DNA of 64,000 nucleotides from Epiperipatus broadwayi (Eukaryota; Onychophora; Udeonychophora; Euonychophora; Peripatidae): positions 126,001 through 190,000 of the forward strand of contig JAQFVV010006845.1 in the NCBI GenBank assembly GCA_028023455.1, written 5' to 3'. Of the stretch, positions 35,903-46,879 are shown piece by piece (position 1 is the stretch's first letter; every line of letters begins with the position of its first letter). Position numbers and translations under genes: made by a program. The notes below the pieces were generated by a model. The model was given only the letters and a program-made list of their open reading frames with translations, had not been told where the DNA came from and ran no database searches.

Positions 35903-37312
35903 TATATATATAAATTCATAGTCCATAGGTTAACTTATCTACATGCCTTGCCATAATTTGGCATCCAACTACATATTTGGATAAAACAAACATTATTTTA
36001 AAATTCTATATTTTTTTTAAGACTTTATTTAGTTATCTGGGATTTAGACAGTGTAACTAAATATCTCATATTAATCAATAAATGGGTATCTAGCTGTTCT
36101 TAGTTTTAGAATGAAATAAGATAAAAAAGATCTTAACCATCATTATTTGGTATCTAAATAATGCTTTCTTGATTGTTATTTTATGAGAGAATATTGAACA
36201 GGTTTTACCCTACACTTGAAAATTTAATGGCTGTTATTTTTTTTTACTTTTATAAAAATTAAATAAATATCTAGAGCAAGTGATAAACAATTTTTATCAA
36301 ATTCCAATACATTGGTATCAATTAATATACAGGAAATTGCATAAACTCTATCATCAAAATGTGTGATGAAAAAGTAGTGAGGTATCATTAACTCAATGTT
36401 ATGAATTTAGTATTTGTTGAAGTATTTTGGTTCTAAAATATTGATTTTATTTTTAAAGAGGAAATACAGATAAAACTTTGTTAATATGTACCTATTAATT
36501 AATACTGCATGCTATTTTATATGATAGATATTTTAGTTCCTTCCAGTGCAGATAGATATGAATTTTAACAATTTTTCTTTTTTACTATGAAATATTGGTT
36601 TGTACAAAAGATATGAAAAAATTATTCATATTAATTTGAATAGTCTACTAACAGAAATATCATTTGTTGATTCCCATTCAATAATTTGCATACCATAACT
36701 GACAAGGCATTGTGAGATAAAATCACAAACAACAGCCATTATCTCTAGAATTAAATAAGTAATATGAATGTAGAAGTTAGAAGATTTATTTAAAAAAAAA
36801 AAACGTTTAAAAAATACTGTTGATTTAAGCTTTTTCACCATTATTTTTAAATGGTTCAAAAAAGAAGCATTATATGACTCTGCCAATTTATATTGGACAA
36901 GTGAAACAAATAGAAAGTATTAAAAAGTCATTTATAATGAACTTAGGTATGATCTTTATGCATGAAATAGATTCTTTTGACATTATAAAATATATCTTGA
37001 AGAGTATAAAGAAGCACAATATTGATTGTTTTCATTGAGAATTTATGGAAGATGATAGCTTATATTGAAGAGTTACAAGCTAACCCAATGTTGAAGTATT
37101 TCAGAAGAAAAGTGTCTGTAGAAGAAGGTAATCTAGCTATTTAATAAAGCAGAATAATAGTTAGCATGTTTTTTATGTGAATGTATATGTGATTCAATTT
37201 CATCATAGCAAAAATCATGTAAATTATTTTGTTTTATCTTATTCAATGGTGATTGACTACTGCTAATGAGAAAACATTTTAGACAGAGTTACCATATTTT
37301 AAAAATTGATAA
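35903..37312. other. AT-rich stretch, no gene recognised
   Basis: A minus-strand frame of 86 codons at 36626-36886 contains a lysine- and phenylalanine-rich N-terminal half encoded by a poly(A) run, so it is not credible as a protein. Nothing else is seen. Confidence 0.55.
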
Positions 37313-37329
37313 ATAAAATAATTGAAATA

Positions 37330-37414
37330 GTCAAGCGTTGGTAGCCGAGTGGTTAGAACAGCTGCCTTACAAGCAGTTGTCCCGGTGTTCGCTTCCCGGC
37401 CGACGCTTTGACAG
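37330..37414 (+). mobile_element. tRNA-Val-like mini-SINE, copy 3 (best preserved)
   Basis: An 85-base element that is almost a complete tRNA fold. The 7-bp acceptor stem is AAGCGTT with GACGCTT (last pair T-G). The A box is TAGCCGAGTGG, the anticodon arm GCTGC-CTTACAA-GCAGT has anticodon TAC (Val), and a B-box-like GTTCGCTTCC lies in a T arm spoiled by one base insertion. It sits between 17-bp repeats that differ at one base (ATAAAATAATTGAAATA at 37313-37329 and ATAAAACAATTGAAATA at 37415-37431). The body ends with only GACAG before the repeat, with no poly(A) or LINE-derived tail. The flanking duplication argues for retroposition. The least diverged copy, so probably the youngest. Confidence 0.8.
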
Positions 37415-37431
37415 ATAAAACAATTGAAATA

Positions 37432-38402
37432 AAATGCACATATTTCTTTAAAAAGTAAAAGAAATATTGCATTTAAAATAGAAAAATTATAATTAAAATA
37501 CATTTTTCATCAATCACTTTGTATTTATCTTATATAAACTAAAATATTTTATAACAATTTTACTTTAAATATTTTACTTCAAAATGTTGTTTTCAGTTTG
37601 AAGATCTTAAAAAAATCTTTTCATTTTGAACAGGACATGAAATAATTCCTTTTTTACTATAAACGCCTTTAAATTTTTTAATAATAACGGCTTTTCTTCT
37701 TCCTCAAGCAGTTTTCACTTTTAATCACAGAAAACCTAAAAATTATTCGGAAATTATGATTTATTTTTGATTTCACTTTTTTTTTTTAATTTTTGAGTTA
37801 TTGAAAAATAAACTTTGAATAACAGAATGTGTAGTTTTGTATTTTTACTATTATGTTAAATTTCTGCATTTTTTTAATGAAATGTGCCGTTTTCCCTACC
37901 ATTAAGATGTTTTGACGGCTGTATTGTCGTTGTTCGGTCCTGCAAAAACCTGAAGAAGAATGAAATCTGTATTGTCTATTTGTATATTATTACTAACAGT
38001 TGATTGTATTTGGAACAATTAAATAAATGTTACAATCATTTGAGGATCATTACTGAACAAATATATTTGGCTTGATAAAATTAATATTAGACATAATTTA
38101 AACAATGGAAAAAAAAAGATTTATTATTTTGTTATAATTATAAATTTTATTAAACGCTCACTATTATTTCAGTAATAGTTTTAACAAGGCTGTAAACCTT
38201 AGCAATGAGCGTCTGAAAAAATCGTCACTAGGGATCTCTGTAGGTCTTTAAAACACATGCTTACGCTATGAAGAAAAGAGAGAATCCCTTCTTTACTTCG
38301 ACCTACTTTTTATATATAAATAGGTGAAGCAGAAATGTTTTGATCTAAGAGTGTGAAGCTATTAAATACTTCACTAATTAAGTCCACAATTCTTATAATA
38401 CA
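37432..38402. other. AT-rich stretch with scattered CpG and a tail-like motif
   Basis: No gene is found. CpG is more frequent from about 37655 to 38270 than in the region to the left. At 37951-37967 the sequence CTGAAGAAGAATGAAAT resembles the Penelope-like CTGANGA-stem-GAAA tail, and it is followed by AATAAATGTTACAATCATTT near 38024. The stem is too short to be convincing, so this is only a possible remnant. Confidence 0.4.
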
Positions 38403-38939
38403 TTAAAACCCATAGAGACCTGAACGGCCTTTTTTAATTCCCAAAAAAAATTACAGGACCTACAATTTTAAATAAAATGTCTAATTTATTACAATAAATA
38501 TATATATACATTTTTATAAAGTGCAAATATGAAAGAATGTTATAAAGCTGATAAAGTAGTCATTACCGCAAAAAATAATTTAAAAAAAATGATATTTTTC
38601 ACATTTTTAAAATCTTTATTTTTACATTGGTTCACAAACTCTCAATTTTGAAAGGTATAGCCTAAAATGACAATTTCATAGACAGCTTCATCACATTCGT
38701 CATAAAATGCAGAAAAAAATAATATATAACATGACCTACCTGAGTTACAGATTGTTGGTGTAATGTGGCAAAAGGTGACCATTTCAATTTCGTTTTTCTG
38801 CTTGACACCCTGTATGTTCTATTTTTGCAAGCAGTTGTTTTTCTAGGCCCTCTATGCGGGATATCTATTAGAAATGCAAGGTTTTGTGTGGATTAGAAAT
38901 GCAAGTTTTTAGTGTGGATCAAAAAAAAAATAACAGTAA

Positions 38940-40855
38940 TAACTTTAGTAAAGTGTAAGTTATGGGGATAAAAAATAATTACTATATTATTGAAAAATCA
39001 TGGGCTAAATTATGCATTATTACATAGGAACCATGATAGCAAAGTATGCTATAAAATGAATAAAAAGTTATCTGCAAAGTATGCTATAAAATGAATAAAA
39101 AGTTATCTACAATGAAATGAATAAAAACGTAGTAAATTCTAAGTTATGCATGTAAAAAATAATTACTACATTATTGGAATATCATGAGGGTAAGGGTGAG
39201 CTAAATTATGCATTATTACATAAAAAACCATAATAGCAAAGTATGCTATCAAATGAAAAAGTTATCTATAATGAAACGAATAAAAATGTAGTAAATTCTA
39301 AGTTATGCATGTAAAAAATAATTACTACATTATTGGAATATCATGAGGGTAAGGGTGAGCTAAATTATGCATTATTACATAGGAAACCATGATAGCAAAG
39401 TATGCTATAAAATGAATAAAAAGTTATCTGCAAAGTATGCTATAAAATGAATAAAAAGTTATCTACAATGAAATGAATAAAAACGTAGTAAATTCTAAGT
39501 TATGCATGTAAAAAATAATTACTACATTATTGGAATATCATGAGGGTAAGGGTGAGATAAATTATGCATTATTACATAGGAAACCATAATAGCAAAGTAT
39601 GCTATCAAATGAATAAAAAGTTATCTATAATGAAACGAATAAAAATGTAGTGAATTCTAAGTTATGCATGTAAAAAATAATTACTACATTATTGGAATAT
39701 CATGAGGGTAAGGGTGAGCTAAATTATGCATTATTACATAGGAAACCATAATAGCAAAGCATGCTATCAAATGAATAAAAAGTTATCTATAATGAAACGA
39801 ATAAAAATGTAGTAAATTCTAAGTTATGCATGTAAAAAATAATTACTACATTATTGGAATATCATGAGGGTAAGGGTGAGCTAAATTATGCATTATTGCA
39901 TAGCAAACCATAATAGCAAAGTATGCTATAAAATGAATAAAAACTTATCTGCAAAGTATGCTATAAAATGAATAAAAAGTTATCTATAATGAAACGAATA
40001 AAAATGTAGTAAATTCTAAGTTATGCATGTAAAAAATAATTACTACATTATTGGAATATCATGAGGGTAAGTGTGAGCTAAATTATGCATTATTACATAG
40101 GAAACCATAATAGCAAAGTATGCTATCAAATGAATAAAAAGTTATCTATAATGAAACGAATAAAAATGTAGTAAATTCTAAGTTATGCATGTAAAAAATA
40201 ATTACTACATTATTGGAATATCATGAGGGTAAGGGTGAGCTAAATTATGCATTATTACATAGCAAACCATAATAGCAAAGTATGCTATAAAATGAATAAA
40301 AAGTTATCTACAATGAAATGAATAAAAACGTAGTAAATTCTAAGTTATGCATGTAAAAAATAATTACTATATTATTGGAATATCATGAGGGTAAGGGTGA
40401 GCTAAATTATGCATTATTACATAGGAAACCATAATAGCAAAGTATGCTATCAAATGAATAAAAAGTTATCTATAATGAAACGAATAAAAATGTAGTAAAT
40501 TCTAAGTTATGCATGTAAAAAATAATTACTACATTATTGGAATATCATGAGAGTAAGGGTGAGCTAAATTATGCATTATTACATAGCAAACCATAATAGC
40601 AAAGTATGCTATAAAATGAATAAAAACTTATCTGCAAAGTATGCTATAAAATGAATAAAAAGTTATCTACAATGAAATGAATAAAAACGTAGTAAATTCT
40701 AAGTTATGCATGTAAAAAATAATTACTATATTATTGGAATATCATGAGGGTAAGGGTGAGCTAAATTATGCATTATTACATAGCAAACCATAATAGCAAA
40801 GTATGCTATAAAATGAATCAAAACTTATCTACAATGAAATGTATAAAAACAGTAA
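38940..40855 (+). repeat. Tandem array, 162/197-bp units, about 11 copies
   Basis: The anchor 'agttatgcatgtaaaaaata' recurs at 39142, 39301, 39498, 39660, 39822, 40019, 40181, 40343, 40505 and 40702, with a diverged form at 38958. Spacings are about 184, 159, 197, 162, 162, 197, 162, 162, 162 and 197. The longer units contain an internal 35-base duplication ('aaagtatgctataaaatgaa' plus 'taaaaagttatctgc'). Internal units are highly similar and the edge units more diverged, as expected of unequal exchange. The unit has no long open frame and almost no CpG. Confidence 0.9.
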
Positions 40856-40913
40856 ATAAAATAAAATAAATAACCCAAAGGAATTACAAGCAATTATTAT
40901 ATATCAGTGGGAG

Positions 40914-41213
40914 ATGATGATGATGAATGTTGAATACTTACAGGTAATGGGGAATACGAAACCTCAAAATCAAACACATCAACAGAAAAGTTCGTTAGAA
41001 TCAAAATTACGTTCAGCGGCGAAAATAATTGTTTTCTCCGTATATTTTTTTTATCCGTTGATAAAATCTAGAAAGATAAAAAAAATTTACAAAATTTTAA
41101 TAATGTACTTTACAAAAATTGCTATAAAAAATCTAATTTTTATCGCACAGAAAAAAATTTTAGACGTACAAAAAGATAGAAAAATGGCGGGGAGAAAGAA
41201 AAAAAAAGCGTAA
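40914..41213 (+). other. 99-codon basic open frame of unknown status
   Basis: It starts at one of a run of ATG codons in an ATGATGATG tract and ends ...MAGRKKKKA. It is Lys/Ile-rich, with a hydrophobic middle (IIVFSVYFFYPLIK). I recognise no family. It sits in the most CpG-dense part of the window, just right of the tandem array and inside the TTAA-bounded element. The low complexity of its C-terminal half and poly(A) tracts argue against a real protein. It could be a scrap of an element-encoded protein or a chance frame. Confidence 0.2.
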
Positions 41214-41304
41214 CTGTGACGTATACGGTTTGCACGCTATTGCGGTCGAAATTGCAAACTTTTTTTAATGCGGAAAAAAGCGGTTTTCGGTCTCAAGGGG
41301 TTAA

Positions 41305-42065
41305 TACTCGCGAAATCTTACGATTTACTACGAGTTAATGAAAAGATCTTATAGTAAAAAATATATTACGATAATTTAAAGTTGTAATTATAAATTTTGT
41401 TATAAAAAGTTACTTTTTAAACATTAGTTATATTTTATTAAAAACTAATTTAAAACACTGAAATAAATTAAGGTTGTTGTTTTTAACCAGTATAATATAC
41501 GGTTTTATTATTTAAAAAGGAATTTGATATTATAAATAGGAATAGTTATCTTAATATTAGAACATTTGATCACCCTGATTTAAGAGCTAAAAATATAACT
41601 TGAAATTATCTTTATCAATTATAAATCTTGAAAACAAATCTAATGCACCTAATGCTGACAGAACAAAAGATACTATAACCGTTTAAATGTGAATAAAACT
41701 TCATCTTTAATAATAAATAAAATGTATCATCATCTGCTTAAGGAATCATGTGATAGTTCTAGATTTAGCACAAACATTTTATTTAATTAGCCAAAGTGAG
41801 ATTTTTTTAAAATGTATTTGTCTGAGAACTTATCTAGAAAACATTAACTTTTTAGTCTGAGACCACCCTAAACTGCACTGAACTGACCCATTATCCAGTT
41901 AGTTATGTCTTTAATCAAAAATTATGAAGAACATCAAACTTTTAGAACTGAATAAATAATTTCATGATGAAAATATTTTTTGAAGGTAGTTTGTCTTTGT
42001 ATAAATTAATTGTTTCTTTTTTTTTCAATTTTTATTTAATAATATATATATATAATGATATTCTT
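41305..42065. other. AT-rich non-coding stretch
   Basis: No gene or known repeat. CpG falls off quickly after about 41345. Confidence 0.6.
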
Positions 42066-42562
42066 ATTCAATATATATGTAATTTTATAATTGAATATTA
42101 ATAAAGTGCAACTTATAAAAAAACGTTTATCCACTTAGGAGTGCTTTTGACTGTCTTTGTAGTCTTTATCAACTAACACTTTCAAAGGCTAATCTTCCCA
42201 CAATATTGTGATTTTTACATTTGTTGCCTGACATTTATCCACCTAGGGGCACTTTTGACTATCTTCATAGTCTTTATCAACTAACACTTTCAAAGACTAA
42301 CCTTTTTACAACTCTGTGATTTTTATATTTGCTGCCTTTGAAAGTGTTAGCTGACAAAGATGGTGAAGATAGGTGAAAGTGCTCCTAAGTAAATAAATGT
42401 CAGGCAGAAAATATAAAAATCATAGAATGGTGGGAAGGTTGACAAAGATTACAAAGATAATCAAAAGGGCTCCAAAGTGGATAAAGTTTTTTGAAGTTGT
42501 ACTTTACATATATTTGGTTACTGTATTTATTAATATTCAATTACAAGATTACATATATATTA
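42066..42562. repeat. 500-bp fold-back with two tandem units per arm
   Basis: Centred near 42335. Reading outward on either strand, each arm contains 'ttgaaagtgttagttgataa', 'gacta..agatagtcaaaag', 'ctcctaagtggataaa', and a second unit of about 100 bases, ending in 'aagttgcactttattaatat' and 'tcaatta'. In the left arm both units are complete (minus strand, about 42110-42330). In the right arm the second unit has lost part of its start. TTGATAA-AGACT-loop-AGTC-AAAA is reminiscent of a worn CTGANGA-stem-GAAA hammerhead core. Tandem units ending in a hammerhead are typical of Penelope-like terminal repeats and of the small retrozymes related to them. Confidence 0.6.
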
Positions 42563-45500
42563 TAATGGTCGGGATGTATGGCTCCCTACTCTATCTGCTA
42601 TACAGGGTGCCACTAGCCATTCGAACCTAGAATATTTATAATGTCGGCAGATAATTCTTGTTAAAAACCACATTTTGACCATAAGCCCATGCCACTAACT
42701 CAAGGAGTAGCTGAGATTTAAAGTTTAAATTCTTAAAATATAATTTTAATATTAAAAAAAAAAAATAAGCCACTGCCAGTAATAACAGACAAAAACTTTT
42801 ATTGTCACACATATATACATTTAAATTTGAGGAATAAATTAATCTTACTTTAATTTGTTATTTTTTCATACTTTAGTTAAAATATGCACAGATGGACAGT
42901 TTATATTATTTTGTTTTAGAATGTTGAGCATAGATAAGCTACATAGATTACACAATTAAAACTTTTCAAAATGTCTAATTTCAGGCTAAAAGTTCATAGC
43001 TAAACCAATGCTCGCTTCATGATATACAGTTACAACCAATGCAATATGAAGATGTTAGCATAAAACCACGCTGACAGAAATGTGCATCTGCAGCATGACA
43101 TTATTTAAAAGAAATGATCCTCATTCAGTACAAGAATGTGCATCTGTCTGGTGAAAGAATCATATATATAAACATTAAAAGAAATGCTTTGTATGGAGGA
43201 AGAGCGGTCTATGGCCAACTTGTAGTCCCTATCCATAGAGCAAAAGGAAATCAATGTCACAGGAAATACTCTGCATCCGTCACAATGCAATGACTACACC
43301 TTTGGTTTATGCATTCCTTTGGGTACATTGCCCTATACACTAACATGCTTCACATTACATTGATATAAACACCCATATATTCCTTTACCAGCATCAACTC
43401 ATCTACAAAAAAATAGTCTGAAATTAAACCTCCTTAAACTAACATAAACATTAAGGAATCTATGAAGCCATCTACACCCAACTTTAATAATTTAGTTAAC
43501 AGATAAAAATAAATAAAAGAAAAATGGAAATGATTAGCAAACATATGCATAAAAATATTAATAATTGATTTAGAGTTCTTTTAAGTCAGATAAGAGTTCA
43601 TATTTTATGTTGCTAATTGAAAGTTTGTTTTAAAAGTTAATATTGAATATCACAATTTATATTTCCCATGATTCTGGCAGATTTTGAAGTCCATCCTAGT
43701 GATCACTTTCATAGATTGTCCATCCTCCTTGGAAATGAAACCACTACTTGCCAATAATCAGGGATGGTCATTTGGAAGGCCTCAGCTGGTGCATGCAAAG
43801 GAAACTATTTTATTGCACGACCCCTACATCATGGAGTCCACAATACAGCTGTAAGATTAATAGTCAGAATAAAACAACAATCAATTATTTTTCTTTTTAT
43901 AGCATTAGGCTTCCCTTATCATGAATTTTACAGATCCATCAAACATGATATCATTTGTTCTTAAGATCCAGATGTTTTTTTTCTGGCCTGTGCATGGCTT
44001 GGTGGTTGCATTGGTCAATCTTTAATTTATTTATATTTCTTATCTAACCTTTTAATTATTCAAGTGCCCCAAGGGCCAGTTTGCTTTACAATTAATTAAT
44101 AAAACAATAATTTCCATTCACTAAGATTAACACGATTCTTAAAATAGAAATTAATTAAACATTTATTTCTATTTTCTTTTATATAACTTTTTACTAAAAG
44201 TACTAATCTTTAGATCTTTATTTTTTTTTTTACAAAAAAGTACTTTTAAATACTTTTTTTTAACTTTTCCATCTATGCGATAATATATATGTTAAATAAG
44301 TATTTTTTAAAATTTTCTTTTAGTTTTTAATAAATCAATATTATTTAAGATTTATTTTCCTCTTTATTTTAATTTTAAAATAATGTAAAAGCATATGTAT
44401 ACCATTACAATATATTAAAACAAATTAACTTTTTTGTATCCATATATACATTTTATTTTCCTAATGTATTACAACAATGTTGCCAATTAAATATAAAGTT
44501 GCTGTATGTTAGTAATTTCTAACAGCACTCATTGTGTTCTCCTGGCAATCAATGAAAACTTCAAATGGGTTGATGAACTTTGGGGAATTGATTGGGTATT
44601 GACAAATGTTTTTTATAGTTTTTTGGAATTTGTGAATTAGTATTAGATGATTGGGAGTTGATAAAATAAGATTTATGTAAGATAATTATATTTAATTTTT
44701 AATCCATTTTTCTTTATTAAATTTATTTACTTTAAAACATTCATATTGATCAGGAATTTTGTTGAGTGTTTTGTGCAGCTAGTAATTTGTAAAATAGAAT
44801 AGAAATCTATTTGACATAGCTACTGTTCATGTGAATACATCCACAATACACAATTTACCTTGTTTGATGAACAAAGTTATATTATGGATTACATTAGTTC
44901 TAATTTTTTTTATGTTTGGAAGATACAATTAATAAAATATCATTTTCAGCAAATTATTATAAGTATATATGAATATACAATAATTGTCAAATGTGATTTT
45001 TCATTATTTTTAAATAATTTAATTTAATTTTGAGAAATTTAATAAATATGTCTGAATAAAAAAAAATGTCAGCATTATTCCGAAGAATATTTAAGCTTAA
45101 GGTTTATTTTTATACTATCAAATAATACAATGCTTTTATGTCTCATCTGTAAAAATTCATTTACTAATGATTCTCTGAAGCTATCAAGATGAAAGAGCAC
45201 ATTGAAAAAATGCATTCTATGATAAATATCTTGATATTTTTATAATGTATTTTGAATACTATATAAAGAAATTATTCTCTCTCTCTAAAAATCTTGTGTT
45301 TTTTTTAGTGGTGCCTAGGCATTGAAACACATCAAAGATTTTGTACTGAAGATAAAAAAAAAGTTCAGAATTCTATCCATACATAGATTGACTTTTTAAT
45401 TAAACAAATTTTAAATTTCACATTGTTATATAATATGTCAGATGATATAGTGCTATCAAATATTCATCTCCAGACAAGAACTTTGTGGATTTGATTTCAT

Positions 45501-46879
45501 CAGAAAAGACTAAGATTAAAAGCTGAAATTCATCCATTCATTCATGTAATACCATCTTTTATATAGTATTCAATTTAATAATATGAAATTACACAATATC
45601 TTAAGATTTCAAACATAGGCTAATATACCTGCATTGTTATAAAGATTTGGCAAACAGATTATTTTCTATATATTTTAGAGAGCATAGTTTTACTTCAACA
45701 GTTTATATTCTTAAACAGCAGTTATTTTCATCTTATTGTGTAATTAAATTATTTTGAGCTAAAAATCTGGGTTTTTGAATTTCAGATATTAATTACTTTG
45801 AATATTACAAAAGAGTAGTAAGTGATTTCTAGTTGCAAAAGTGCATTGATTCCTGTTTTGAATTCTAATCTTTACAGACAAAAAATATTGGAATATATAT
45901 AATAAAGTATAAAAATCTCAAACTGTTTCAATTATGCTAGTATTTTTATTTATATTAAGATCTTAGACCAGGTTGAATGATGAGAGAATTCATTTGGGAA
46001 GAATCCATCTTTTATCTTTTTACCTATTGAAGTTGCCTTGATAGCCAGTTGTAATTTATATATGTAAGTTTGGTTCTTATTATGTAAAAATATAGAATGC
46101 AAATGTATATTAAATTATAAGATAACTCAAATTAGATTTTAATAATGATTACAGATGCCACATGATACTTGTCAATAGGAAATATTTCAGTGGTCTCTTT
46201 ATTTCTGTATTAATCTGATTAGTAAGGTTTTCTTCTTAATATGTAATTATTAAAGTGACTTATTTATCACCATCTATCTATAATACCTGGCTAAATCATG
46301 TAACACATGAATTACTCTTGTGAAATGGACCATGGAATTGATATACAGACCAGACAATTTATATATCAAATAATTTAAACTGCACACCATATTTTAATAA
46401 ATAATAAAAAAACATAATTTATTTACAAATTTATAATAATATAATTGTAAGTACAATACTTTATTTCTTTCCTATGACAAACATAATTTTAGTGGTAATC
46501 AAATTTCTAAATTATTATATATTTTATGTTTCAGAAGCATATGAAAAGCAAATAAGAAACATATAATACCAATTGTACATCTTTGAAACTATTCTAGGTT
46601 TACTCTAATTAACATTAAAATATTGCCATTATAATTGTGCTTTAGTCTATAAATATAATTATGTGATTGAGTACTCCTTGCAAGTAAATAAATTCCCAGT
46701 CCTAAAACACACCATGGATATAATCCCATGTGTATTAAACCTTATAAATATAATACATTCATACAGCTATTTTTCGTTTCACTTATTGTCAATGCATATA
46801 TATATATATATATTGCAACAATATTTATATACACTTCATGTGCACAATTTTTGAAGGAATTTTAAAAATAAATGTTGTT
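42563..46879. other. AT-rich stretch with one less AT-rich island
   Basis: An island at about 43650-44060 ('gcagattttgaagtccatcc', 'tgcacgacccctacatcatg') is richer in GC than its surroundings and could be an old repeat or exon. The frames in it (for example the 66-codon frame at 43764-43964, minus-strand frames around 43680-43800) are interrupted and show no motif I know. An acceptor-like TTTCTTTTTATAG precedes 43903, but no donor follows within a sensible distance. The rest, including long T and A runs near 44220-44280, is featureless. Confidence 0.45.

Larger units (their letters stand above)
38403..41304. mobile_element. TTAA-bounded, piggyBac-like non-autonomous element
   Basis: Both ends carry TTAA followed by a related terminal sequence. 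On the left, TTAA, two extra A, then CCCATAGAGACC...CTTTTTT (38403-38435). On the right, read inward, TTAA-CCCCTTGAGACC...CTTTTTT (41304 back to about 41275). TTAA target sites with CCC-starting inverted repeats are typical of piggyBac elements. The match is roughly 70-80% over about 27 bases, so the pairing is plausible rather than proven. The 2.9-kb interior has no transposase; it holds a tandem-repeat array and a CpG-rich right segment. If correct, this is a non-autonomous element whose interior has expanded as a satellite. Confidence 0.45.

Noticed and set aside
36626-36886. 86-codon minus-strand frame
   Set aside because: Its basic N-terminal half is encoded by poly(A/T), and no motif is recognisable.
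37330-37414. Functional tRNA-Val gene
   Set aside because: The fold is close to a tRNA, but the T arm has an extra base, and the element lies between 17-bp target-site duplications, as do its two sibling copies, so it is a retroposon.
38940-40855. CRISPR-like array
   Set aside because: Units are 162 or 197 bp head-to-tail tandem repeats with no unique spacers, in an animal-like sequence; this is a satellite-type array.
43650-44060. Possible coding exon or transposase fragment
   Set aside because: Frames on both strands are interrupted, and no domain motif could be named; only the raised GC content supports it.
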